From NCBI RefSeq assembly GCF_009928425.1, contig NZ_JAABNS010000001.1:3038001-3102000 (forward strand): a stretch of DNA of 64,000 bases. The letters are read 5' to 3'. The translations under genes and the position numbers were made by a program. This document shows positions 37,710 through 46,500 of the stretch, piece by piece; the first letter of the stretch is position 1, and each line of letters opens with the position of its first letter. This DNA is from Pseudarthrobacter sp. ATCC 49987 (GTDB taxonomy: Bacteria > Actinomycetota > Actinomycetes > Actinomycetales > Micrococcaceae). Below the pieces are notes generated by a model that did not search any database, had not been told where the DNA came from, and saw only the letters and a program-made list of their open reading frames with translations.

Positions 37710-38594
37710 TTAGTCGATCACGGCCAGGTCAGGAATCCATTTGTCCTGTGATTCCTGGGCGTTGAACATCAGGATCCAGACGCCGTCTTTGACCCCGTGG
37801 ATGTCCGTAAACGGCGTGTACGCGAACCAGAACTGGCTGCGGGCTTGGGTTTCCGTGTTCTGCATTTCGACGACCTTGAACGGAAGCTCCTCCCAGGTGC
37901 CGTCCATGGGAATGAAGCTATTGGATTCGGCAACGAGGAGCATGCTCGTTGAATCCGGGAGAGGGGAAGTGCTGGGCCTCCCGCTCGCGGCCGCGGCCGC
38001 GGAGACCTCCGCGTAAGCCATGGGAAAGAGGGGCGAAACCCGTGACGGGGCCATCTTTGCGTAGTTGCCGCCGGGGTCCGCCGGGGTGGCCGTGGCGCCG
38101 GGGTCCGGCTGGGCGCTCCAGCGGGCCGTCGCAGCCTTAAGGAGTTCGTCGTTGACGATCTGCTCGCCGGTGTCTGAGCTCGACACTTTCCTGGCGGCCC
38201 GGAGTCTGGGGTCCGGGGCGATCCCTGCCGTCCCGGTGATCGCGCTGTCCTGGTAGACCTCCCGAAGGAACGCCCCGTAGGCCAGTTGGTCCTCCCGGCT
38301 CTGCTTCTCAAATGTGGCAACGTCCATGGCCTCCAGCGCACTGACCTTGGCCTGCTGCTCCGCCGTGAGCGCCTTGTACGGCGCACTGTCTTGCAGGACA
38401 GTCCGGGCCGGGGCCGCTGGGGCGGAGGAGGCTGCGGGCGGGGTAGCGGCAGTCGACTGGGCGGGGGTGCCAGGCTGGGTTGAGGCGCCGGATCCGGCCG
38501 GGGCGCCGGCCGTGCAGCCGGTGAGCAAGGCGGCCACGGTAAGCAGCGTCAGGCCGGCGGCAGCGGTGTGTCGGTACAGGTGCCTGACGGTCAT
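37710..38594 (-). CDS. Putative lipoprotein of unknown function
   Basis: A 294-residue secreted protein with a lipoprotein signal (LTLLTVAALLTGC, Cys at about residue 27), followed by an Ala/Pro/Ser-rich linker. I do not recognise the globular part (MAPSRVSPLFPMAYAEVSAA; FWFAYTPFTDIHGVKDGVWI). The ATG at 38594 is chosen because GGGGGGA is correctly spaced before it. Confidence 0.8.
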   Translation of the reverse strand: MTVRHLYRHTAAAGLTLLTVAALLTGCTAGAPAGSGASTQPGTPAQSTAATPPAASSAPAAPARTVLQDSAPYKALTAEQQAKVSALEAMDVATFEKQSREDQLAYGAFLREVYQDSAITGTAGIAPDPRLRAARKVSSSDTGEQIVNDELLKAATARWSAQPDPGATATPADPGGNYAKMAPSRVSPLFPMAYAEVSAAAAASGRPSTSPLPDSTSMLLVAESNSFIPMDGTWEELPFKVVEMQNTETQARSQFWFAYTPFTDIHGVKDGVWILMFNAQESQDKWIPDLAVID

Positions 38595-38835
38595 GGTGTC
38601 CCCCCACAAACTCAGCCCTGCCGGTCATCCCGGCTGGCCGGTTGAAGAATCAAAAAGTGTGCGCCGGATGGCCTTGGCAAGCCATCTGAGACGTGCTGCG
38701 CAGTGTACGGACATTGTCCACAATTTCCTTGTTGATTGCCACGGTTGTCGTGCCAGGATGAACGCCAGCCCCTGCACACGCGATGCGCTGTCTGGTTCCG
38801 GGGGAACCAGGAGGGTGCGCCCTTGCTTGGGGGGA

Positions 38836-38884
38836 AAACAAAAACCGCGCCGCCACCGGGACAATTCCCAGTGACTGCGCGGTT
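38836..38884 (-). terminator. Terminator downstream of the displaced tRNA-Thr 3' end
   Basis: Arms AACCGCGC (38843-38850) and GCGCGGTT (38877-38884), followed on the minus strand by a T-rich run. It lies just beyond the left attachment site and was probably the original host terminator of tRNA-Thr before insertion. The 38595-38835 stretch holds nothing else I recognise. Confidence 0.65.
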
Positions 38885-38891
38885 TCCTACC

Positions 38892-38928
38892 GGGCCCCCT
38901 GTCGGATTCGAACCGACGACCCCCGCTT
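38892..38928. repeat. Left attachment site: displaced 3' end of tRNA-Thr
   Basis: Identical over 37 bp to 60672-60708. It contains the T-arm, acceptor 3' strand and part of the anticodon stem, but not the rest of a tRNA. Here the acceptor strand is followed by C-CGG, so no CCA is encoded, unlike the right copy. Confidence 0.92.
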
Positions 38929-39044
38929 ATCGCGGCGGGGTATCCCGGGTGTTCCCGATGGTGCCCTGAACTGGCCTCTGACCAGCGGTTTCGCAACTGT
39001 TGATGTCGAAAGCGTACCCGCCGGTTCCCTGGAGCTCCCGTTGA

Positions 39045-39066
39045 AAGCGTGTCGTAAACGTGCCGT
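39045..39066 (+). repeat. Left tandem 11-mers, probable integrase arm site
   Basis: AAGCGTGTCGT followed directly by AAACGTGCCGT. The same tandem is found near the right end at 60584-60605. A partial unit lies at 39010. The remaining 38929-39383 stretch holds no gene I can support. Confidence 0.6.
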
Positions 39067-39383
39067 ATCTGTGTTGTTTTCGTCAACAGCAATGCCGACC
39101 ATCCATTGCAGAGGAGATCTGTCAGCGATCATGTGGAACGACCCACTAGCGGGCGCGAGTCTGTATGAATTTGGTGGGCTATTAGACGAGGATCGGCGTC
39201 GCCCTTCAGTGGGTAGGCGCTTACGACTGGCCCTCACCGCGCAACCGCCCCTCTCCCCTTAACGCGATCTGGACACCCCGTAGCTGATGAGCGACTGCGC
39301 GCCGTAGCCACCAGACGTCCCCTTGGGAAAGCAGCCTGGTACATCGGCGCGGCATCCGCGAACTGACAAACTCTAATTCTCCT

Positions 39384-41375
39384 TCAACTCCCCATTCCAC
39401 CCATCGGCCACCCACCGGCTGGTACGTCATCGAGCCACGCTGAGGGAATTATGGATCCGACCTTATTGACCATGTAGCGAAAGACATAGTCTGACCCTTG
39501 CTTGCCGGCGGCTTTGGCTACGCCGGATAGAGAGACGAACAGTGAGGCTTGGCTGTCGGAAAAGCCAGCGGAGATCAGCGGGTGGTACTCCCCTTCCGTG
39601 GCCAAAGAATCCAGCAGGCGCTCCACTGCGGGTACGTGGAAGTCCGAGTCGTTGACGTGCGTCGTGAACAGGTGTGGGGCACCCACGTCAAGCAGCTGGC
39701 CGAAGCCGCTAAGGAGGTCGTTTCTGGTCCGGTCTTTCCTCCTGAGCTGCGCTCTCGCTTCCTCGGTCAGTGTCGCGTTCCGATCACTGGCTTCGTTTTT
39801 CTGCCTAAGCAGGTCATAGTCGGAGGCGGCGCGTGTGTACCCGGCAAAGTGGTCGGAGAAGGCCGGGGAATTCTGAAGTCTCGCGGCCAGTCGAAGCGCT
39901 TCGAATTCCTGCCAAGCATCATCCAGTTCCTGTGAGCTGATGGAAAGCGCTTCTTCCAAGACGGGCGCCAGGTAGCCGTGGATCCGGTTCGGAGGCATGC
40001 TGTGTTCTGCGTAGAGCCGGTCGGCAGAGAGAAGCGATCCGTAGTACTCGCGCCCGCCGAGAAGCCCCTCTGGGCGGCTCATGTTCAAGAGACGCGCCAG
40101 CACCTCATGGCGGTTCCCGGCTAGGGCAGCTATCCCCGCGGCATAATACAACGCTGCAGCCGAAAACAGCTTGAGATTCAGATGCCAGACCAAGCCTTCG
40201 GCCGGAGTCGGCGCTGCTAGTCTGCGGATCTCGTTCATCCACCACGTATCGGTCTGGGGCGAACCCCAGTAAGCCAAGGTGGCAGTGAGCGCCGCGGCAA
40301 CGGTGGTCGCCTCTTCGATGGCTGCTACCACATCAGGCTTCGGAGTCATCGGGAGATTCGTCGACACGAAATGCGGACCTTCGTGCACCCGCACGATTTC
40401 GCGTTTGAAACGGTCGTGGACCGAAATTGCCACAGCCCTGCCGGCGAGTTCCCGCTTGGCCGTTTCCACGGCGGCAGCCACTAACAATGGGTGGCGGGCT
40501 TCCCGGGCTTTCATAGCCCGCACGGCGTCACTGAGTTGGCTGAACCCCTCGTCAGCGCTGATGCGGAGGAGAAAGCCCTTCTTCTCCTTGATCAAGTCCT
40601 GGGCTTCCTTGCTGGCCTCATGCGGCTCAAACCAGCCCATCGTCTGCCTGGCCGAGTACTTACTCCGGATAGCGTCATGAACCTGAGGGTCATACACGCC
40701 CGACCATCCAGCGATGATCAGACCGTACTCACGCACAATCTGCTCCAGGAGCTCCTGCCGTGGGGGGCTGTATGCCGCGAGTTCGTCGTACGTGTTCAGC
40801 ATTGAGCTGGGATCTTGGTACTCGCCGTGCAGGTGGATGACCCGGCATCCTTGGGTGTGGAGCGGTTCCATTCCTTCCAGGCTGGCATTGGAGGACAGAA
40901 TGACTGGGTCGATTCCCTGAGCTCTTATCGCCTTCTCAATGAGGTGGTCGAAGTTCAGGGTGACGATGACTTTCACATACCCATCTGCGACAAGACGGGC
41001 GATGGCATGGTGGGCGTCGGTGGGCTCTTTGAGGCCACTTTGTCGCTCTTCTTCTGTTTGTTTGAAAATGTCCTGCAGGATGCTCTTTCGCTCCCACGGG
41101 GTGGGCGCCAACCGTTCCAACAGTGGCTGATACTCGGCGTCGTTGCCGTAAGTCTCCTCGTACCAGGCGTTCGTGTCCTTGATGTCGTCGGGGTCTTTCC
41201 CGGCTTGGAGAGCAACCATCGAGGTGAGCTTTTGGCGTACACCCCACGCGGTAGGAATCCCGCTTGCAGCTGAGACCCCGGAGCCGATCAACAGAGCGTA
41301 CGATCCCGGGTTGGAGTAAACGGAAAACGCTAAGGTCATTAGGTCGTTCTGGGTGCTTTTGACGGTCATGCACAT
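39384..41375 (-). CDS. SIR2-like domain protein, probable anti-phage NAD-consuming effector
   Basis: A 663-residue protein with an N-terminal SIR2-like domain: NAD-binding GSGVSAASGIPT (31-42), VIVTLNFDHLIE with Asn141 and Asp143, and VIHLHGE with His183. These residues are the catalytic set in bacterial SIR2 effectors, which deplete NAD during phage infection. The large C-terminal region (about 300-663) is mostly helical with no domain I recognise and probably senses the trigger or oligomerises. It is divergent from an OGG-fold gene, with 119 nt between them. The start at 41375 or 41369 cannot be settled. Function is inferred from family and neighbours. Confidence 0.8.
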   Translation of the reverse strand: MCMTVKSTQNDLMTLAFSVYSNPGSYALLIGSGVSAASGIPTAWGVRQKLTSMVALQAGKDPDDIKDTNAWYEETYGNDAEYQPLLERLAPTPWERKSILQDIFKQTEEERQSGLKEPTDAHHAIARLVADGYVKVIVTLNFDHLIEKAIRAQGIDPVILSSNASLEGMEPLHTQGCRVIHLHGEYQDPSSMLNTYDELAAYSPPRQELLEQIVREYGLIIAGWSGVYDPQVHDAIRSKYSARQTMGWFEPHEASKEAQDLIKEKKGFLLRISADEGFSQLSDAVRAMKAREARHPLLVAAAVETAKRELAGRAVAISVHDRFKREIVRVHEGPHFVSTNLPMTPKPDVVAAIEEATTVAAALTATLAYWGSPQTDTWWMNEIRRLAAPTPAEGLVWHLNLKLFSAAALYYAAGIAALAGNRHEVLARLLNMSRPEGLLGGREYYGSLLSADRLYAEHSMPPNRIHGYLAPVLEEALSISSQELDDAWQEFEALRLAARLQNSPAFSDHFAGYTRAASDYDLLRQKNEASDRNATLTEEARAQLRRKDRTRNDLLSGFGQLLDVGAPHLFTTHVNDSDFHVPAVERLLDSLATEGEYHPLISAGFSDSQASLFVSLSGVAKAAGKQGSDYVFRYMVNKVGSIIPSAWLDDVPAGGWPMGGMGS

Positions 41376-41494
41376 ACGCTAGCGTGAGCGAACCTGCCCG
41401 GCGGGACCGTGACGTCTTCGGTCCAGTTCCGGCCTAACACGTCGGAGTCGGAGCGGATGACCAGACCGAGCGGGTCCTCGCCTAAGGTGGGTCC

Positions 41495-42211
41495 ATGAGC
41501 GAACCCAGCGAACTGCCCGCCGTCCCAGCCGCGTTGACGGCGTGGATTGAGGAGCACCCCCGCCCCAATGCCATCAACGGCCATGGGTTCGAGCTGAATC
41601 TGGGCTTGTGGAACCGGCAGATGGGGCACCTGCGTGGTGGGCCAGTGGCAGGTAGCCAGGGAGAGAATGACCGCGGACGAATTAGTCGCGAGGATTTGTT
41701 CCGTCTGGCTCCGGCAGCGCGCGATGACGAATCGGGTGTCGGCGCGCTGCGGCTCTTCTGGCACATGCTCGTATGGGGAACAGGTACTGCGCACCGGAAC
41801 ACCCCAGGACGTATCCAGTCCGTAGAGTCAGATCAGACGAAGGCTGGTCTGACTCTGCACAATGCGGCCAAGCGATCAGTCACGGATCCGCGCGCCGCGT
41901 TTCTGTTGATGCGGCCCTGGGGAAACGCCCTGAAACATCTCGGTCCGAACTTCTTTACGAAATTCCTCTATTTCTCAGGCGGCGGGGCGGTGGACCACCC
42001 TTGCCTCATCGTCGATAAGCGTGTCCTGACCTCCCTCTTCCGAGAAACGGGAATGAAGGTGTTTCTCCCTCGGACCACGAACTATGGCGTCGGTGTCTAT
42101 GAGTACGCGTTGACGGTGATGCATTTCTGGGCACGGGAACTTTCCACTACCGATCGGACGGTGGGGGCAGACGAAGTCGAACGGTGGGCTTTTGCAACCG
42201 GGAAGGCCTAG
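41495..42211 (+). CDS. OGG-fold (8-oxoguanine glycosylase-like) protein
   Basis: A 238-residue protein with a helix-hairpin-helix-like segment LGPNFFTKFLYFSG (149-162) followed by LIVDKRV. Lys156 and Asp174 are spaced as the catalytic Lys and Asp of OGG-type glycosylases (19 residues apart in human OGG1), so base-excision or damaged-base sensing is possible. I recognise the family as OGG-fold proteins of mobile elements, whose activity is not well established. AAGGTGG lies just upstream of the ATG. It is divergent from the SIR2 gene and 84 nt before the PIN-like gene, so it could belong to either. Confidence 0.6.
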   Translation: MSEPSELPAVPAALTAWIEEHPRPNAINGHGFELNLGLWNRQMGHLRGGPVAGSQGENDRGRISREDLFRLAPAARDDESGVGALRLFWHMLVWGTGTAHRNTPGRIQSVESDQTKAGLTLHNAAKRSVTDPRAAFLLMRPWGNALKHLGPNFFTKFLYFSGGGAVDHPCLIVDKRVLTSLFRETGMKVFLPRTTNYGVGVYEYALTVMHFWARELSTTDRTVGADEVERWAFATGKA

Positions 42212-42295
42212 AAGGTCGCCCTTTTGCCCCCGACTCTGAGAACCCGCCAGCGCCGCCATCAGGAACATCACGGCCGCGCCACTAGGCTGGTTCCC

Positions 42296-43387
42296 ATGCA
42301 AAGCGACGGACCAAAGCCTCGTCCTGACATGGCCCCGTTTGAACTCGTCTGGCCGCCTGCTTTGAAGAGGCCCGCAACCCCGCCTACCTTGCTGTACTTG
42401 GATCTCAATCACTGGATAAACCTCGCAAAGGCGAAACTCCAGCGCGGAAGCGCGGCCCGCTACCAAGATCTTCTCTACCAATGCCGACGAGCCGTCACGG
42501 AAAAGCGGATTCGAATCCTATTGTCGGCCCCATTGGTGGAGGAGATCTACGCAATACGAGATCCGCGCCAGAGGAACGATCTGGCAAACCTCATAGAAGA
42601 ACTAACTCATTTCGAGTACATGGCGAGCCTTGTGGACGTTAAGAAACTCGAACTGCAGGCAACCCTGGATGCCATGACTAAAACACGTGGCCTGGCGTTT
42701 TCACCCGTCCCTCTGGTTGGTAAGAGCCTTTTGCATGCCTTCGGCAGGGTAGGTGGGTTGCGTCTGGTGGATGCCGATGGTTTATCCGTCGAGCGCAACA
42801 CCCTCGATCCAGAGCGTCAGGAGCGGCTGAGAGCCTTGGAACGTCAGGCCGAGCGAATGCTCATTGCAGGGCCGAGCGATGAGGACCTCCCGGGGATGCG
42901 AGAACGAGGATATGCACCCGAGGTCCATCGAGAGTCTCTTGTCGGCAACGTGCGAATTGAGCAGCACTTCGCGGATGAACAGCTTAGCGAAAGTTGGCGC
43001 CGCGGACGCTTGAGGGATGTGTTGGCCGGGCGCGAGGTGAATCTCGAACTCAACGACATGCTCACTGCCGAATTGACGGCGCGGGCCATGACTCTTAGTG
43101 ATGTCGTGGACAACCTCACAGATGCCCGAAGACTGGTACTGAGCATGCCCAGCAGCTGCGTGACCGTTGAGCTGAAGACCCACTATCACCGCGACGCAAA
43201 GAAACGATGGTCCGTCAATGACCTCCACGACATCAGTGCCATGTCGCTCGCGGTGCCATACTGCGACATCGTCTTCACTGACGCAGCTGCAAGGAATGGC
43301 TTAGTACGAGCAAAGCTCCATGAGCGGATGAACACCATCCTGCCGAGAACTCCGGAAGACCTGGCAAATATCCTAAAGGACCTCTAA
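42296..43387 (+). CDS. PIN-like domain protein
   Basis: A 363-residue protein that starts its fold with LLYLDLNHWINLAKA (Asp36), a PIN-like first strand. It ends with NDLHDISAMSLAVPYCDIVF and TDAAARNGLV, giving acidic residues near 309, 312, 324 and 329. This acidic set suggests a metal-dependent nuclease, probably RNA-directed. It is larger than toxin VapC proteins, with a helical insertion of about 200 residues. The ATG at 42296 is preferred over the TTG at 42224; its ribosome site is weak. It follows the OGG gene on the same strand and precedes the ISP enzyme by 118 nt. Confidence 0.65.
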   Translation: MQSDGPKPRPDMAPFELVWPPALKRPATPPTLLYLDLNHWINLAKAKLQRGSAARYQDLLYQCRRAVTEKRIRILLSAPLVEEIYAIRDPRQRNDLANLIEELTHFEYMASLVDVKKLELQATLDAMTKTRGLAFSPVPLVGKSLLHAFGRVGGLRLVDADGLSVERNTLDPERQERLRALERQAERMLIAGPSDEDLPGMRERGYAPEVHRESLVGNVRIEQHFADEQLSESWRRGRLRDVLAGREVNLELNDMLTAELTARAMTLSDVVDNLTDARRLVLSMPSSCVTVELKTHYHRDAKKRWSVNDLHDISAMSLAVPYCDIVFTDAAARNGLVRAKLHERMNTILPRTPEDLANILKDL

Positions 43388-43505
43388 GTCCAATCGCCTG
43401 GCTCGCTTGGCCTCGCTGCCGGCCCGGACTGTAAGCAACCGCATGCCGCCATGTGCGTGGTCACGTTGAGCCGTTCGGGTCCACCAATGAGGCAAGATAC
43501 TTCTC

Positions 43506-46500
43506 ATGGGTTCCACAACTTTCGAAGACGTCCTTGACCGCTTGTACTTCAAAGCCATCGACCAGAAGGACAAAGGAACCAGCTTCGAACGCCTGATCCG
43601 GCGCTACCTTCAGCTCGAGCCCAAGTACGCGGACCAGTTCTCCGATGTCTGGATGTGGAACGAGTGGCCCGGCCGGAACGGCAAGGTGGACACCGGCATC
43701 GACCTGGTTGCACGGGACCGGTACACGGGAGAGCTCACGGCGATCCAGTGCAAGTTCTTCGACCCGACGCTGACTCTTCAGAAGGGGCAGATCGATTCCT
43801 TCTTCACGGCCGCCGGCAAGACTGACTTCTCCTACGGCATGGTGGTCTCCACCACAGACAAGTGGTCCAAACACGCCGAGGACGCGCTCGAGGGCCAGTC
43901 GAAGGAGATGACCCGGCTGCGGCTCAAAGATCTGGCCGAGTCAACGATTGACTGGTCCGAGTTCGACGTGGACCAGCCGGAGAAGATGCGCCAGCTGGAC
44001 CGGAAGGCTCCGCGCAAGTACCAGCGAGAGGCGATCGACGACGTCGCCGCCGGCTTCAAGGCCGGCGACCGAGGAAAGCTGATCATGGCCTGCGGCACAG
44101 GCAAGACCTATACATCACTGAAGATTGTCGAGGAGCAGGTACCTGTCGGGGGCAGTGTGTTGTTCCTGGTGCCCTCGATCGCGCTGCTGCAGCAGACGCT
44201 GAATGAGTGGACGGCGCAGGCCACCGTCCCGTTGCGGCCCCTGGCCGTATGCTCGGACACGAAGGTGGGCCGGCGCGAGCATGAGGACGTCTCCGTGCAT
44301 GACCTCGCGTTTCCGGCCACCACGGACCCGGTGAAGCTGCTCAACCGGGCACGCATCAGCACGGGCCAGGAAGCTGTCACCGTTGTGTTCTCCACCTACC
44401 AGTCCATCGACGTCATCGCCCAGGCCCAGAAGGATGGACTTGGCGACTTCGATCTGATCCTGTGCGACGAGGCCCACCGCACCACCGGCATCACGGAAGC
44501 CGACCACGATGATTCGACGTTCGTCCGCGTCCACGACAACTCCTACATCAAGGCCGCCAAGCGCCTTTACATGACCGCCACCCCACGGATCTACGTGCAG
44601 GATTCTAAGGCCAAGGCGGCCGAGGATAACGTCGCCGTCTACTCGATGGACGACGAGGCCGTCTACGGGCCCGAGTTCCACCATCTGGGTTTCGGCAAGG
44701 CCGTGGAGATGGGCCACCTGGCCGACTACAAGGTCCTGGTCCTTGCCGTCGATGAGGAAGCCGTCTCCCGGTCGTTCCAGGGCTTGTTCGAGGAGAACGG
44801 TGACCTGAAACTCGACGATGCTGCCCGAATCGTCGGCTGCTGGAACGGACTGTCAAAGCGCGGCGTCAACGGCCAGCGCCTGGACGTCGCGGACGCCTCG
44901 CCGATGCGTCGCGCCGTAGCCTTCGCCCGCAACATCAAGGAATCGAAGAAGCTCGCCGCCGAGTTCGAACTGATCGGGCGTCAACTTCTTGTCAACAGCA
45001 CCGATGGCCAAGCCAAGACTGAAGAGACCGTCTCAACCGCACGGGCGGACTCCGCGCTAAGGCTGGAGGCAGGTCACGTAGACGGCACGTTCAACGTGCT
45101 GGAACGCTCCGCGAAGCTGGACTGGCTCAAGGAACCCACGGACGGGAACGTCTGCCGGATCCTGTCCAATGCCCGGTGCCTGTCCGAGGGCGTGGACGTG
45201 CCGACCCTGGACGCGGTGCTGTTCCTTAACCCTCGCAACTCACAGGTCGACGTCGTGCAGTCGGTTGGCCGCGTGATGCGCAAAGCGGAGGGCAAGGAAT
45301 ACGGATACATCATCCTCCCAATTGCCGTTCCCGCCTCCCAGGACCCGGAAACGGCACTAAACGACAACAAGAAGTACAAAGTGGTCTGGGACGTGCTGCA
45401 GGCCCTGCGCGCCCACGATGACCGGTTCGAAGCCATGATCAACAAGCTCGACCTTAACCGGAACGCCAACGACGTCATCGACGTCATAACGGTCGCCGAC
45501 CCGTTCAACAACGACATCGAACCCGGCACCGGAGGCTCCGCGGACAGCGACGGCCCAAGCCAGGACACGCTGTTCCACCTCGCCGGCGCCGATGCCTGGC
45601 GCAACGCCATCTTCGCCCGCATGGTCCGCAAAGTCGGGGACCGGCGCTACTGGGAATCCTGGGCCGCCGACGTCAAGGAGATCGCGGACCGTCACGTCGT
45701 CCGAATCCGCACCATCCTCGACGGCCCCGACCCACGCGCCCGGGAAGAATTCGCGGTTTTCCTGGAAGGGCTGCGCGGGAACCTGAATGACGGCATCACC
45801 GACTCCGACGCGATCGACATGCTCTCCCAGCATCTCATCACCAAGCCCGTCTTTGAGGCCCTGTTCGATGGCTATTCTTTCGCCGCGCACAACCCAGTCT
45901 CCCAGGTCATGGACTCGATGATCGCGGTGCTGGAGCAATACAACCTCGACTCCGAGGTCCAGAACCTCGAGGACTTCTACCGTTCAGTGCGGATCCGAGC
46001 GGAGGGCGTCACGAACGCCGAAGGCAAGCAGAGAATCATCACCGAGCTGTACGAGAAGTTCTTCAAACTCGCGTTCCCGCGCGCGGCCGAGTCTCTGGGA
46101 ATCGTTTACACCCCGGTTGAGGTCGTCGACTTCATCATCCGTGCCGTGGACGACGTCCTCGCAAAGGACTTCGACACCTCGCTCTCCGCCCCGGGTGTGC
46201 ACGTGCTGGACCCGTTTTCCGGCACCGGCACGTTCACAGTGCGGCTCCTGCAATCCGGGCGCATCAAGCCTGAAGACCTGCTGCGAAAGTACACGGCCGA
46301 ACTCCACGCAAACGAGATCCTTCTTATGGCCTACTACATTGCCGCAATCAACATCGAAGCGACCCTCCATGGGCTCCTAGAGGAGCAGGCTGCGGAACGC
46401 GGCGAGGACCCCGATACGGTCGAGTACGTGCCGTTTGACGGGGTCGTGCTCACAGATACGTTCCAGATGACCGAGGACGGCGACACCTTGGACGAGCACG

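Noticed and set aside
38892..38928. A second functional tRNA-Thr
   Set aside because: Only the 3' half is present; the sequence to the right does not form D-arm, anticodon arm or acceptor 5' strand.
39384..43387. Thoeris, SIR2-HerA or short-Argonaute system
   Set aside because: No TIR-domain, HerA or PIWI/APAZ protein is encoded next to the SIR2 gene.
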